From Gracilaria domingensis (lineage: Eukaryota; Rhodophyta; Florideophyceae; Gracilariales; Gracilariaceae): a DNA stretch of 64,000 bases. The stretch lies in contig VCMS01000165.1 of assembly GCA_022539475.1 (NCBI GenBank), forward strand, positions 62,001 through 126,000, given 5' to 3'. Every line of letters begins with the position of its first letter. Position 1 is the stretch's first letter. Positions 20,675 to 31,025 of the stretch are shown here, one piece after another. A model generated the notes under the pieces. That model searched no databases and was not told the DNA's origin. It was given only the letters and a program-made list of their open reading frames with translations. The position numbers were made by a program, and so were the translations under genes.

Positions 20675-20875
20675 GTGAAGTTTTGGATTAGCCAATCTGC
20701 ATTGCATCCTGATTTGTCAAAAGTAGCTTTACGTCTTTATGCAAAACCTGTTTCATCCGCTTCAAGTGATCGAAACTTCAGTGCTGTTAATAGAATTGCA
20801 ACAGCAGATAGATCTAAGCTGAAGAGTAACTTAGTGGAAGATATGCTTTATCTTCGCTCAATGGTTCGCAAGTAA
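20675..20875 (+). CDS. hAT transposase, C-terminal dimerisation domain
   Basis: VALRLYAKPVSSASSDRNFS and AVNRIATADRSKL match the hAT dimerisation domain (A...S.P.SSA.sER.FS..g.i....R..L). It is in the same frame as the preceding segment across one TAG. It ends with LYLRSMVRK, a normal hAT C-terminus. Confidence 0.78.
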   Translation: MKFWISQSALHPDLSKVALRLYAKPVSSASSDRNFSAVNRIATADRSKLKSNLVEDMLYLRSMVRK

Positions 20876-21329
20876 AGAAGGATTTCATGTGCGAAAGTGC
20901 TTGCTTCGGTGGCCATTGGCTTTCATACTATTCAAAGCTGTAGATGGCATATCAATCCAATAGCTTCTTCGCGCAGTTCAAATTGTTGGCCAATGTCCAA
21001 GCTAAGCGTCCACATGGCCTGCCTAGACAACAAAGGCAAACCTTTTCTATTTGTGGAACATCGGTTGGGCAACGCCGAACTTGCTTCTCGATCGTATGAA
21101 TGCCGGCGGTACATGTCGTCTTACATTTTACATCGACGCTTTGCCATTAAAAGGCCTTCTCGAAAGAGAGATCATGTAGTCTCGAACGCTACTCTATCCT
21201 TAGGAGGCCATCTGGCAAACAATGGTTGGAGGGGTGGCGGGACATAGGCCATTGTAATGAAGAGGACGTGCCAAGTAAGAAAGGATGTTTTGCAGACTGC
21301 GACCGTTCTTGAAATGTACAAGGACGGCT
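20876..21329. other. Gap between hAT and TPR gene
   Basis: No gene recognised. A plus frame at 20897-21247 has no motif. The right end of the hAT element should fall in this stretch. Confidence 0.4.
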
Positions 21330-22187
21330 TCAGAAAAACAGTCGAACGCTATGAAATATGTTCACGAAAACAGGGAACCTTTTATTGTTTCCGATGAATA
21401 ACTTGGTTAGGCAACCATTACAAGACTCTTGAAGATACTGTGTCTGTCTATTCAAACATCTACGCTCTGCCGCTTCTCGAGCCTCTTGCTCTAAGAGGAT
21501 GAGATCAATTTCGCGAATGAGAGAATTCATATCGTCGTCTTCTCTGCGTAGTTCTTGTCCTTTCTTCAATTCCTTCATAGCTTCGGTTAACTTTCCCATG
21601 GCGCGCAACACAAGGCCTTTCCAAACCCAACTTCTCGGCCATTTGGGCGCATTACGAACAAAACGCTCAGCACCATCAAGCGCAAGTTCCATTGCCTTCT
21701 TACATGCGTCCGAAGAAGTTTCAGTGCGAGATATGTTATAATAAGCTTCACAACGTCCAGCGTACATTTTCTTTGTTGGGAAACGATTTTCAGAGTCGCA
21801 CGCTTTGATAGCAGCTGTGAAAGCGGTAATGGCAGCATGAAAGTCCATTTGCTGCAGAAGCTTGGTGCCTCGGCTAAACGCTCTGACGCTGAAAGACTCA
21901 AAATCGGCGTAGAGTTGCAAAGCACGTTCATACAGCACTTCCACCTCTTCAGAGTCAGGACAAAGGCGATAACCTTTCTCCAGAACTTCCTTCGCCTCCA
22001 CAAAACGCTCAGCGTCTATGAGGGCAATGCCCATGCGACACCACGCTTTCGGCCACATCGGGTCCAATTCGGCAGCTTTAGAACCATCCTGGACTGCGAG
22101 GTTAACGTGATGCAAAATCTGAGTATCTTCAGGGTCGTCAGCCTCGCGCAATTGACGGGCAAGTTTGTAATGGGCGGCTGATCACCT
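21330..22187 (-). CDS. Tetratricopeptide repeat (TPR) protein, 5' exon not identified
   Basis: The open frame gives about 285 residues. TPR units are seen as ASP/Gly-rich helical pairs: SKAAELDPMWPKAWCRMGIA with ERFVEAKEVLEKGYRLCP, then AITAFTAAIKACDSENRFP with KKMYAGRCEAYYNIS, then VRNAPKWPRSWVWKGLVLRA with MGKLTEAMKELKKGQEL. TPR arrays bind chaperone tails and other partners. No ATG opens the frame: upstream it reads AAHYKLARQLREADDP and meets a stop at about 22188. The sequence there has a pyrimidine tract followed by CCGTAG/ATCAG in the sense strand, so a 3' splice site near 22180 and an upstream exon are likely. Residues after about 245 (LQESCNGCLTKLF...) are not TPR-like. Probable host gene; exact family unknown. 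Confidence 0.65.
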
Positions 22188-22512
22188 ACGGAAGGCGGGC
22201 GTGCAGCGGGGAAAAGGTAGCAGGCGTAACGATGGACAGAAGGGAAGAAGGGGAAGGATGAAGGAGGAGGATGGGGCGGAACGGGGACGAGGCAGACGGG
22301 TGGTGAGGAAGAACGGGGTGGCGCAAGGACACAGTAGGATACCTTCGGTACGCGTCGGCACGAAGTAGTACCGAGCGGGTACACACCCGCGAGAACAGAA
22401 CGGGCGCGCGTTGCAGTGCGCGGTGCGGAACGAAGCTGGTGGCGTGAATGGCGTGCTGGCACGCCGCACGTGGCAAGAAAAGTTAAGCAAGCGAGCTCCA
22501 GCCTCTCCAATA
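22188..22512 (-). other. Pyrimidine-rich (sense strand) intron-like stretch
   Basis: The minus strand from about 22300 to 22195 is dominated by C and T and ends in CTTCCGTAG then GTGATCAG, as expected for a polypyrimidine tract and acceptor upstream of the TPR exon. No donor could be fixed. Confidence 0.4.
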
Positions 22513-22934
22513 TTAGCGTTCTGAGCCGGTCCCTGTTGACCTGCCTGTTGTCGGGGAGGCATCTGAGCACGCTGCGCTGGCTGTCGTACAGGTTTCAGTG
22601 GTCGCAGGTTGTCCATCAGGTGCGTTCGCAGCTCTTTGTTGGTTTGGATTCGCGTTCTGATCAGCACTTCGTGCACTTCGGTTCACATCGATAGTAGCTC
22701 TGCAAGTAGGAAAACTCAATTAACGCTTCAACCAGCTTTCAAGGCATCGGCGGTGGAACATGTGGCCTCTCGACAAGTAATACAAGTTCGATCTGCTTGT
22801 TGCAGTTCTTTTTCAGTAACCTCATCAAAAACTTCGTGCATATTGGCTACCACACGACGATACCGATGGAAATCAGCAGACTTGCGTTGCAACTTATTGA
22901 GCGTCACATAAAACAAACTTGGACTACCTGCTCG
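22513..22934 (-). pseudogene. HRD1: HRD1/synoviolin-like RING-H2 ubiquitin ligase, broken
   Basis: HRD1 is the ER-membrane E3 ligase of ERAD. Minus-strand reading gives LFYVTLNKLQRKSADFHRYR, RVVANMHEVFDEVTEKEL and ADRTCITCRE, closely following the HRD1 segment just before and into its RING (RYR..T.NMNE..PDAT..EL....TCIICRE). The rest of the RING is present in another frame: GHMFHRRCLESWLKR, then TAA, then LSFPTCRATID. So the region between the second Cys and the first His (including the third zinc ligand) is deleted with a frame change, and a Gln codon is now TAA. A short Asn/Gln/Ala/Thr-rich tail ends at 22,513. The multi-span membrane part upstream is missing or lies on unseen exons. Identity fairly sure; it is very probably dead. 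Confidence 0.72.
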
Positions 22935-23102
22935 TCTAAATCCGGCATTGAGTCGTCAGAGCACACGCATGCGCTTCGCTAAGTGTAGGAAAACACCGGC
23001 GCACCGGAACGAAGCGCGAAGGCAGCGCGATTGTTTTCTCGGATTCGGTAGACTGCTAGTGCAGAAAGACGCTCTGTGCAGCCCGCATTTTAGTGCTGGG
23101 CT

Positions 23103-23270
23103 ATGGTCGAAGGCAGCGACTGTGAGTGGGGCGGCTGCGATATTGACTGCGATGATGGATGTGGCAGTAAGGCAGGTTGCGGCTGCGGGTTGTGGTGCGA
23201 TGGCGGCTGCGATTGTGGCTGTGATGGAAGCGGTGACGACTTGTGTGGGCGATGTACGGAAGAAAAGTAA
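23103..23270 (+). CDS. 55-residue Cys/Gly/Asp-rich small protein (candidate)
   Basis: A short ORF from ATG 23103-23105 to TAA 23268-23270. It has 12 cysteines at residues 7, 12, 16, 20, 26, 28, 32, 36, 38, 40, 48 and 51, with C-x-C and C-x3-C spacings, many Gly and Asp, and a charged C-terminal TEEK. This resembles metallothionein-like or other metal-binding small proteins in composition only; there is no family match I can name. The DNA contains an irregular GGCTGCGAT-type repeat that could generate a Cys-rich frame by chance, and no promoter or intron evidence is visible. Strand is opposite to the neighbouring HRD1 relic. Confidence 0.35.
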   Translation: MVEGSDCEWGGCDIDCDDGCGSKAGCGCGLWCDGGCDCGCDGSGDDLCGRCTEEK

Positions 23271-24127
23271 GATGAGTGTACGATAATGGAGACAGAGTCG
23301 TGTGATAAGAACGAGAGCGTAGCTCTTCTAGAGCAAAACACCCGACGGCAAGGGGCGAGCGCATCTTGTGGGGTCTTAACGCGAAACATTTTGACAAACT
23401 TTCCCCTTAATATTTATCTAACTTAATTTGACAAAATTAATTTTATTTTCCACTTCGTCCATGAGTGCTTGAACTTGCTGTTTTTGGCGGGCGCCCCCGC
23501 CCTGCGCCCGGTCTCCTCTGGCTCGCCCGGTCTCACCAAGCTGAGCCACTCCATATAGACGAGAGTCATGGACGGGTTCTGCGGTAATCCTACTCTTATT
23601 TATGGTATATCCGTCAAAATCCGAAACAAATGCCACATGTGTGACGTTTGGATTCTTTTCGTTGGTGGTAGGTTTGGAATAATTTATTTTATTATATCTA
23701 ATGGATATTCTGAGATTATCCAATTCTTATATGTACAGTTTTTATTCCGTTTTGGGTTTGTTTGCTTCTAATAATTGCAAGTTTGGTTAACGTTCAGATT
23801 TGGGATAATACAAATGGAATCCTTCCAATACATACCAAACACGATTTGCACTCGTTTTGTTTTTGTTTGGAAGATCTACAACAAGTGCAGCTGTTACGGA
23901 CGTTTTGGTCCGCATGCACAGGAGGTTTCTTGGTTTATTTGGTTAATACTATTCATATTTTCTTGGGAGCCGTTTTGGAACCAGCTATATGTTGATATAG
24001 CGTGTGGCTCTTTTGAATATTATTCGTCCGGTTCGACCCCTAGTCCAGAATTGCCGAATTTTAACATTGGAGTCTTACTTAACATATGCTTCAACTTATC
24101 CGATGCGTTTTGTTCCTTCTCTGACCA
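23271..24127. other. AT-rich stretch, no gene assigned
   Basis: Contains a short minus frame (23418-23723) and plus frames such as 23775-24131 rich in Phe, Trp and Ile with no recognised motif. The latter looks like membrane protein by composition only, a common by-product of T-rich DNA. Confidence 0.35.
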
Positions 24128-25470
24128 TTAAAATCGAACTTCCTTTGTGGTAAGGCCAGATAATGGAGCTCCAATTTTTCGAAAATCTTTCACAAATCGT
24201 CTATAGTAATTACATAATCCAAGAAAAATCTTTACTTCTCTTGTAATACAAGATGTTTTCCAGTCGAATATTGGCTCAGTTTTCTTTGGATTCAATTTCA
24301 TCAAATTTGATGTGATGATGTGTCCTAAGCAATCAATTGAATCTTTCATAAATTCAAACTTTTTGAGATTTCCGAACAGTTTGTTCTCTCTTAATATCTC
24401 CAAGGCCTTTTCAAAATGATTTAAGTGTTCTTCTTATGACTTATTATAAATCAAAATTTTGTCCAGATATACTAGGATAAACTCGTTTCTGTGTGTGCTT
24501 CATGAAGCGCATATTCATGTATGTCGGTAAACAACCTGCCCTACAAGAAATTTTGGAAAAAGAGGAGTGCAATTTGAGGTTGATTGAAAGTCATGGATGA
24601 TACTTGGCGGCCACATGGACTTCATTTACTGCGCGCGCGATGTCTGTTTGCAGCTCAACTTCGAGATATCCAAATGAAGGACATACGTCATGCAGACGGA
24701 GGGCATTATGAGTGCAAGCGATGCAATTTGCACTCCATCCGCGCCCACATTGCTCGCATGTTGCACCCCGCGTTGTCAGATTGCACTCCAAGCGCACTCC
24801 GAATAATGAAATAAACTGTTAAAAAAATTGATTTGCCATTGCAGGCGTGTCCAAATGGAAAGCCAATGGTCTACATAGAGAGTGCCTTTGGAGTTTTAAC
24901 AGAGCAAAATTGGCACTCCAAATGCGCTCGCAAAAATGAAAATTTTTCTTCTAAGGCTGGGGCCCCGAGTCCAAAAAGTGTCACAGGATAGCCAAACTGA
25001 CCATGCCTTGTACGGAATGCAGTCTTCTCAACATCTCCGTTTTTGATTCTGATTCGGTTATATCCTGATCTAAGATCTAGGACAGAAACATACTTCGCTC
25101 CACCTACTTGATCCCATACTACATCACTTCCTGGTAGCGGAACTTTGTTTTTGATGTTCTTCTTATTCAGTGCTCCGTAAGACCTACATATTCTTAACGA
25201 ACCAAAATTTTTTTGGTGAACAACAACGGAACTTGCCCATGGACTAATACTTGGTCTTATAAATCTGGGGGCTAATAAATCACTTAACTGGGATTTCATT
25301 TCTTGGAGCTCTAACATTGAAAGCTTATGAAATGGTCCACCTTTTGGCTTTGCATCTTTAATGATATCTATTCTCATCTCGACTTCTCTCTCTGGAGCTA
25401 CCTTTTTCGGTAATTCTTTTCCCAAAACATTTTGGCACTCAGTTAATAACTTGGTTAATCGGATATCCAT
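24128..25470 (-). mobile_element. Ty3/gypsy reverse transcriptase fossil B with later insertion
   Basis: Minus-strand remains of a Ty3/gypsy Pol. Positions 25470-24955 carry the fingers and palm start (PFHKLSMLELQEMKSQLSDL, RICRSYGALNKK, YVSVLDLRSGYNRI). Positions 24500-24128 carry the catalytic-box region and thumb (LRENKLFGNLKKFEF, GLCNYYRRFVKDFRKI). About 450 bp of unrelated DNA lies between. Its AT-richness and wording differ from elements A, C and D, so it is another family. Broken with several breaks and probably old. Confidence 0.8.
24500..24955. repeat. Insertion inside fossil B
   Basis: This block interrupts the reverse transcriptase fossil and carries no transposase. GGAGTGC / GCACTCC motifs recur at about 24566, 24740, 24784 and 24921, including near both ends in opposite orientation (GGAGTGCAATTT left, AATTGGCACTCC right), which suggests a small non-autonomous element. 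Exact boundaries are not fixed. Confidence 0.5.
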
Positions 25471-26036
25471 ACTTGCTTCTCTCTCTTCCTACAGCTCTAC
25501 GAATTGCTTACTAGAAAGCATGTCTGACCGACTGGATGCATTCCCATGCTCACCAGCCTTTGTGTCCAGAGTAATAAAACTATTGTGGCTAGGCAACCGG
25601 TACACGTGACAGGTGTACTTGCCTACACTGCGGCGTTGTGCCGTTTGCAGCTAGAATACAGAACATAGTTTAAAAATGCTTTATTGTGGTTAATCCTATC
25701 TTAGGTTTACGTAGTTTTCTACCTAACGTGTGACCAGGAGGCGCCGCACTACAAGTTAGGCGACATGAAATTATCTACTTAAGCGACAGAGAACGCTCCA
25801 ACATTAACCGTCAGATCTCATCGGCTGTCAATCGTCAAATTCGTGGTGGTCCACACGAGGCGCCTACGCTTGCGCAAGTAAACGTACATTCCACGCTCTG
25901 TGCTGCGTTGCGTAGGCGCTCTTTGTGGCGGCAAATGCGCTAAAAGTATCTACCATCTGCGCCTCTCATGCGGTAGCACGGTAGATACGACGCGCCTATT
26001 GGCGAAGCAAACCGTACCGTCGAGTTTTCCGTATAA
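25471..26036. other. Intergenic stretch, nothing recognised
   Basis: Contains small inverted repeats (for example GTATCTACC near 25947 facing GGTAGATAC near 25985) but no gene. Confidence 0.4.
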
Positions 26037-26302
26037 ACCCCGGTTGTGGCCGAAACATGGCCGATAAGTAACCGAAATGTTGGCGCACAAGTCGAAAACT
26101 CGTGAAGAGCTTATATCTCGTCAAGATAAGACGTTTTGGTTTTCATGCATGTAGCCGAAATATGGCCGAAATATGACCCATATTTAGCCGCATTGAAAAA
26201 CGAGATATACATATCTTGGTAAGATAAGCGTTCTCACAAAATATCGACTTGTACGCCAACATTTCGGTCACATATCGGCCATATTTCGGCAATAACCTGG
26301 GT
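26037..26302. mobile_element. 266-bp palindromic MITE
   Basis: The two halves are inverted copies of each other over about 85-130 bp. The left arm runs ACCC-GGTTGTGGCCGAAAC, ACCGAAATGTTGGCGCACAA, GTCG; the right arm read in reverse is ACCC-GGTTATTGCCGAAAT, ACCGAAATGTTGGCGTACAA, GTCG. TATA stands just outside both ends (26032-26035 and near 26304-26307), consistent with a TA or TATA target duplication. It has no coding capacity. This fits a miniature inverted-repeat transposable element that folds into one long hairpin. Confidence 0.82.
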
Positions 26303-27103
26303 GTATAGGGGGCAAATTTGCCTGGAACCGAAGGTGCGGTTGCCCATAAAAGGCCCGCAGCAGTCGCATCCGACTCAACGCCGGCCAGACCACTTCCACT
26401 TCGCCGACCTCCCCGCACCTTCACTGCTCATCTCTTATTCATTCTTCTTCTCTTCGTCATCTCAACCTTCCCCCCAATCCTCAACCTTTCTCACTCTCCC
26501 CCTCTGGCGGCCTGGTCTCACCGACCCCCAACGCTCACTGCTACTCACACAGGCCTTCGTCTGGGCTCGTCTTGTGTGAATTGGCAAAGCGTCCGCACTA
26601 CCCTACCGTTGGGTTGGCCTTGTGCGGGTGTTACTCTCTCTTCCGAAGTTCGTGCTACTTGGTTCATCGTCTCTCCGTCTTTTCCGTGGTGTTTTTCTTT
26701 GTCGTCGTTGTTCCCGTTATCGTTCTTTTCCGTTTTCACCCCCCGCGGTCGTCCTTGTTGTTGTTTCTCTCCGTTTTTTCGTCGTTTTGCGGGCATTCTC
26801 TGCCTGCATCTATTCCCTTGCTTCTCATCTCTGCCTTGATCTCTGGTCTCACCGGTTCTTTCGTCTTGCGATTCCGTTCCTCACATAGTATTTCTTTGCA
26901 CATGTTGCTAGACACAATGTGTGATACGTCCGAAGGTTCCTAATAACCTACGGCCCAGAGGCAATCGTTCAAAAGTAAGTTGTTCTCAGCTGCTCTTTTT
27001 AGCATTTTGTGTGACTACTAACAACTTGTTTGTTTCACGTCCAGTGCCAAGGTCTTTTGTTTCGTCCTGCGAGTAGTCGTTCGTGGTTGATCGGGACGAA
27101 TGT
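26303..27103. other. TATA-like box and pyrimidine-rich tract
   Basis: CCATAAAAGGCC at about 26343 resembles a TATA box and is followed by about 500 bp of C/T-rich plus strand, as in a retroelement leader or a promoter/5'UTR. Open frames inside (26318-26839, 26572-26943) reflect the base bias and have no known domain. Confidence 0.35.
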
Positions 27104-27515
27104 CTAGAAGAAGTCCCGGATCTCGTTTGGTAGATAAAGAGGTCGGCTGTGCAACCTCTTGACGGGCCACGCGCGCCTCATATCTTTCGCGTAGCCATTC
27201 AGAAGAAGAAGCGCCGTCGTAACCGTCCGCCGCGTAAGCGAATCTTTAAACTCTGTCCTGTATGCGACATCGAGGTCTAGAGCCAGCGCCACGTTGAAGT
27301 CTAACAAGCCGGCCGTCGCCATCGCAGAGATTTTCGCGTGCAAACTCTACGAAGCTGGACATCCACTGCAAAGCTTGCGACATCTAGTTCTCTGAAGCTC
27401 ACGATCTGCGCGTCGACTACAGGAGCCGCCGTCATCGTGCGACACTTAGAAAGAAGAACAATACTAATTTTTAGAGCGCAGGTCTCTCTTTGGATTGTCA
27501 AGTTTTGACACAATT

Positions 27516-27758
27516 CTATTCATATCGCAATACGTATATTAGTACCAAAATTAGTTCTTCACTACTGAAAGCGTGTTTCTTCAGCATAAGGTCTATCCTC
27601 TTGATGCAGTCCTTCACACGACCGGCCCCACTGGGAGTAAAAGCAGGCGGTGATTCTTCGAAGCGATAATATCGATACGATAACAGTTTACGAAACAGGA
27701 TAGTAGATGGCTTCAATTCTTTGAGTCCAATGTGCTTCCTGCACTTCTCCTGGGTCAT
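27516..27758 (-). mobile_element. Ty3/gypsy Gag relic related to element D
   Basis: The 80-residue minus frame contains KHIGLKELKPSTILFRKLLS and YRYYRFEES. It parallels RHLGLKQLKPTNVLYRKLLS and YRYYRLDDS in the Gag of element D, and then IKRIDLMLKKHAFSSEELIL parallels the next stretch. It is a small fragment of a related element. Broken, age intermediate. Confidence 0.7.
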
Positions 27759-27828
27759 GATAGTGCCGTGTGCAGCGTAAGTAACCTTAGACCCCGTCGG
27801 TTATTCGCGGCGATCACGATATCTATCA

Positions 27829-29265
27829 TTGAACGAGTCAGTTGACGAAGGAGTAGAACAATCTAAGTCGGAGTCAGAACGAGCTCAGCGGTCATCAAAC
27901 ATAGTCGGTCGGTTCTTTCGGAACGCCTTTGAAGAACTCTATGATTTCAAGCAAGAAATCAAACACACTTTACAGAACAAGCTTCATCGATGCGCTGTAC
28001 CAGAAGACTAACAGAGAAGTGCCCGATTGATTGACAAAATCAATCATGGGAACTTCAGTCATGATTTGAAGAAGCAGTTTTCTATCTTTCATCGAATTCT
28101 TAAACGCCTCCTCGCCAGAGCCCGCCTACATTTTCTGAGAGAGAAAGAGCACACTCGCACTATCTCCGCGGCCTAATCTCGCTTACTAGCGATGTAGAGA
28201 GAACACAAGCCAGCATATGACCAGTTGATTGTCTTAATTGAGCTTCGTGAAGGTTTAGGGTACCTCTCGATCATGACCGACAGAGCCCGAGCAAAACATC
28301 TTAGTGAGCACGTGCAGAAAATCAGGTTGGCAGATGTTGAGCTGGAAAAATTTGCGTTCCTACTTCTGACAGGTATTGACAAGATAGTGGAAGACCAGAA
28401 CGAAGCAAATATTGCATGGTCATTCAATCCTCATTCCCTCGCTCTGTCAATCAGCAATATCGGACTCTCCGATGTCATTACCCTAGAAGCGAACGCAGCT
28501 GCGGCTAAGCTGAGCGCGCTGCACAACTTTGCGCAGACGTCAAATACGGAAGAGCTGTTTGTGCTTCGAGCAAAGGCAGCAGTCGACCGTGCGCTAGGAC
28601 TCGCTCACAGATTCTGTACGACTGTAGCCAAAGTCTACAAAAATAGAGCGACCACGTTTGTTCACGCACTAGCAGTGGATAGACATGGCGTTTCTGTGTT
28701 TGCGGAGGATGAGATTCGGGCAAAGGCAACAATTCAAGCCAGTCGCATCGCACTCGCACTGTGCTGCCTCACGCGAAAGGTTCTTGACCTGCCGCCATGG
28801 AACCCATTGTGCAATGGATGCGCTTTCGGGAGGGTAGTGTTTCCGGAGAAACTGGGCGACGTAATGAACATTGATGTGGACGTGATCGCGATGTGTCGAC
28901 AAGCAGACGGTGATGAGGACATTCATCTTTGTGTGCGAGAGGCGATTTTGGAGCGTTTGTTGGCACATCTGTCTAACCAAGGAGTGCGTGCACGACAGAA
29001 CGGCGTGGTGTTCGTATATGCGGAGGACCAGGACTCGTTTGAGGTGGTGTGAAATCGGCGAAATATACTCCAAGCTCGAATGCTGGTAACGAATGACGAG
29101 GGATCGGGGTCGCTCTCGCCGCTGTCGGAGGTGCATGAAGCTCCCTCTTTCCGGGGCGTGCAATGTATAGCGGCTGTTGAAGTGAAAGTAGAGTTTGACG
29201 CGAAGGAGAAGGCTCCGATTAGCATAAGCGAAGCTACGAAGAGCAGCACGTCCTTAGCACGTTAA
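27829..29265 (+). pseudogene. Unrecognised protein region, one continuous frame with several stops
   Basis: The plus strand reads as protein in a single frame for about 478 codons, interrupted by a few stops; the largest open part is 28225-29052 (275 residues). The first part is polar and helical (FFRNAFEELYDFKQEIKHTL). The long part is helical and Ala/Leu-rich (AEDEIRAKATIQASRIALAL), with a short WNPLCNGCAFGRVVFPEKL segment, and ends in an acidic tail. I do not recognise the family. The constant frame despite stops suggests recent inactivation. It could be a host gene or part of an unknown element; the only neighbour is the convergent hAT relic that overlaps its last 32 bases. Confidence 0.5.
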
Positions 29266-29749
29266 CAATGCTGGCAAAAGTGCAGTCTGTCCAACCATCA
29301 AATACTAAAGTGCCAAAACCCTCCTCAAGAGCGTTTGACACAGAACGAGACACAATTTTCTTCATATGTTGAAGATAGTTCGTCAAATAAACTTCACCCA
29401 TCTTCGTCGGAGTCGGAAGTTCTTCAGCCATTTCCGGGTTCAACAATTTCAGAACGCAAAAGAAGTGGTCCTCACCATTCGAACGAGAAAGTAGAGAAAA
29501 GGGAATTAAACGATTGACCATCGACTTCGTTATTTCCTCGTGAAATTGTGTTCCTGAGGGAACAGAATCGGTTGAAAAGCCAGCTCTCGTCCGCAACATA
29601 CTTTGCGCTTTTTCATGGCCTCTTATACTTCCATCGAGCGCAGCGGTTTTTCGCTTCTTAACGGGTTTAATCGGATTCATCTGATGCCCAAAAACACTAG
29701 ACTTCGAACCCATTTCATTATAACGCGCTTTTAGACGGTTGTCCTCCAA
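29234..29749 (-). pseudogene. hAT transposase relic, N-terminal core
   Basis: The 171-residue minus frame contains GEDHFFCVLKLLNPEMAEEL, PTPTKMGEVYLTNYLQHMKK and LEEGFGTLVFDGWTD. It parallels the hAT at 48-49 kb (FVEFLRKRRPGYVEKYLPTP, then SGYGTIMFDGWED). DGWTD holds the first catalytic Asp. The finger and the rest of the core are missing, so it is a truncated plain DNA transposon. Confidence 0.72.
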
Positions 29750-31025
29750 TAATCGCTGCTTCCTTTCAGTGTCAATTTCATCGCAGATAAATAGATGCTC
29801 GCCGAACCGTGAAGCGTTGGGCGCTAGTAAAATCCATTGTCATTGAATCATCATGAGGCGATAAATGAAATTGATGGCTTTCAATAAAATGTAAGGGCAC
29901 TTTCGGGGAATTTAATTTTTTCGAGAATCACACTCATGGAAATGTCAGTGAAACAAAAATTTACTTATTTTTCAATGAAGTTGGTCATATTACCTTACTA
30001 CACCAGTCACTTTGTCTGCTAGTCTACTGAAAACCCTTTTAGTTTTCCCTTAACGAGTTTCGCCTGGGGGGTCTGGCAGATCTGGAACGGTAATTCCACG
30101 TTTTCCAAGCGCACCAAATAGGACCATCTTCACCGTTAGGTAGTGGTATAGCGCTAAGTTCAAAGTTTTGATTCATCCATCATTTTTTGGGACGACTACC
30201 TTTTGCTCTAGACGACGAGATGCCGCCGTTTGAGCTAGTATTGTTTTGGTTCTCAGGTTATGTAAAACGGTTTCTGTTAGAGGAATCAGCAGACCAGCGC
30301 GTTGAATGCCTTGATACAGGCAGCAAGCGGTCTTTGGTGATCAAAGAGCTTTGCAAATCGTTCGTTGACTGGAAAGATTGGGAAGATAGTTCAGGAAGAA
30401 TTTCAAAGAGAGAGAGAACTACACAGTGTAATGATTGGAATATTTTTCCCTTGTTGTACAATATGGCGCAACAAGCCAATTGCACAAGAAAGAGAGTATA
30501 CTTTATCCTGATCTGTAGCCAAGAGCACGAGATGAGATATTTTCAGTTTCGCAGCTATGAAGGTTACAGTTTTCGAAAAAGAACTGTAATACTGGCGTTC
30601 CAAGGTCATACATCATTCTTTAAAGAACGTTTTCAAAAACTTTGTGTTGTTTTTGTAATAAATTGAGCAACGAGGTGAACAGAAAGTGATATGTTTCTGG
30701 TGTGCAGTACATTGATCCGTACTATGGATCACTCTGAGAAGTATGAAGTAACGGAACAATCATAGCATAAAGTTTTCATGAGAAGGAAAGTAGATTTCGT
30801 TTTCAAAGCTTCTTGGCTATACAGTAAAGTGATTGTTGCTTGTTTATTTAAGTTAGAAGAGGTCAAATGCGCAATAACTGGATAACCGAGATTTTACTTA
30901 GTATATTAATTGAAGATCTATTCTACCACTATCTCTGTGCACAATAAAGAAGCAACCCAACATTAATTTAGACGCGAAAGAAGACGTCCTGCATAGCAAA
31001 TAATGTGGAATTTTTAAGCCCTCAT
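29750..31025. other. AT-rich stretch with one unrecognised frame
   Basis: A plus frame at 30187-30666 (159 residues, FELVLFWFSGYVKRFLLEES at the start) could be a fragment of something, but carries no motif I know and is rich in Phe, Lys and Arg as AT-rich DNA often is. Otherwise nothing is seen. Confidence 0.35.

Larger units (their letters stand above)
18894..20875 (+). mobile_element. hAT DNA transposon (Hermes/hobo-like), nearly complete coding part
   Basis: The three plus-strand frames make up one hAT transposase in order: BED-type finger, catalytic core, insertion domain and C-terminal dimerisation domain. They are separated only by a frame change near 19,589-19,619 and one in-frame TAG at 20,627-20,629. 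It therefore cannot make full-length transposase as it stands. Terminal inverted repeats and the expected 8-bp target duplication should lie near 18.4-18.9 and 20.9-21.3 kb but were not identified. Confidence 0.75.

Noticed and set aside
23775-24131. 118-residue hydrophobic plus frame as a possible membrane protein
   Set aside because: Composition is what T-rich DNA gives by chance; no charged ends, no homologue recognised.
26318-26943. Plus-strand frames of 173 and 123 residues
   Set aside because: They follow the strong C/T bias and have no domain; the tract is better seen as a leader or promoter-type region.
30187-30666. 159-residue plus frame as a host gene
   Set aside because: No motif, AT-driven composition, no neighbouring exon; kept only as a remark in the intergenic entry.
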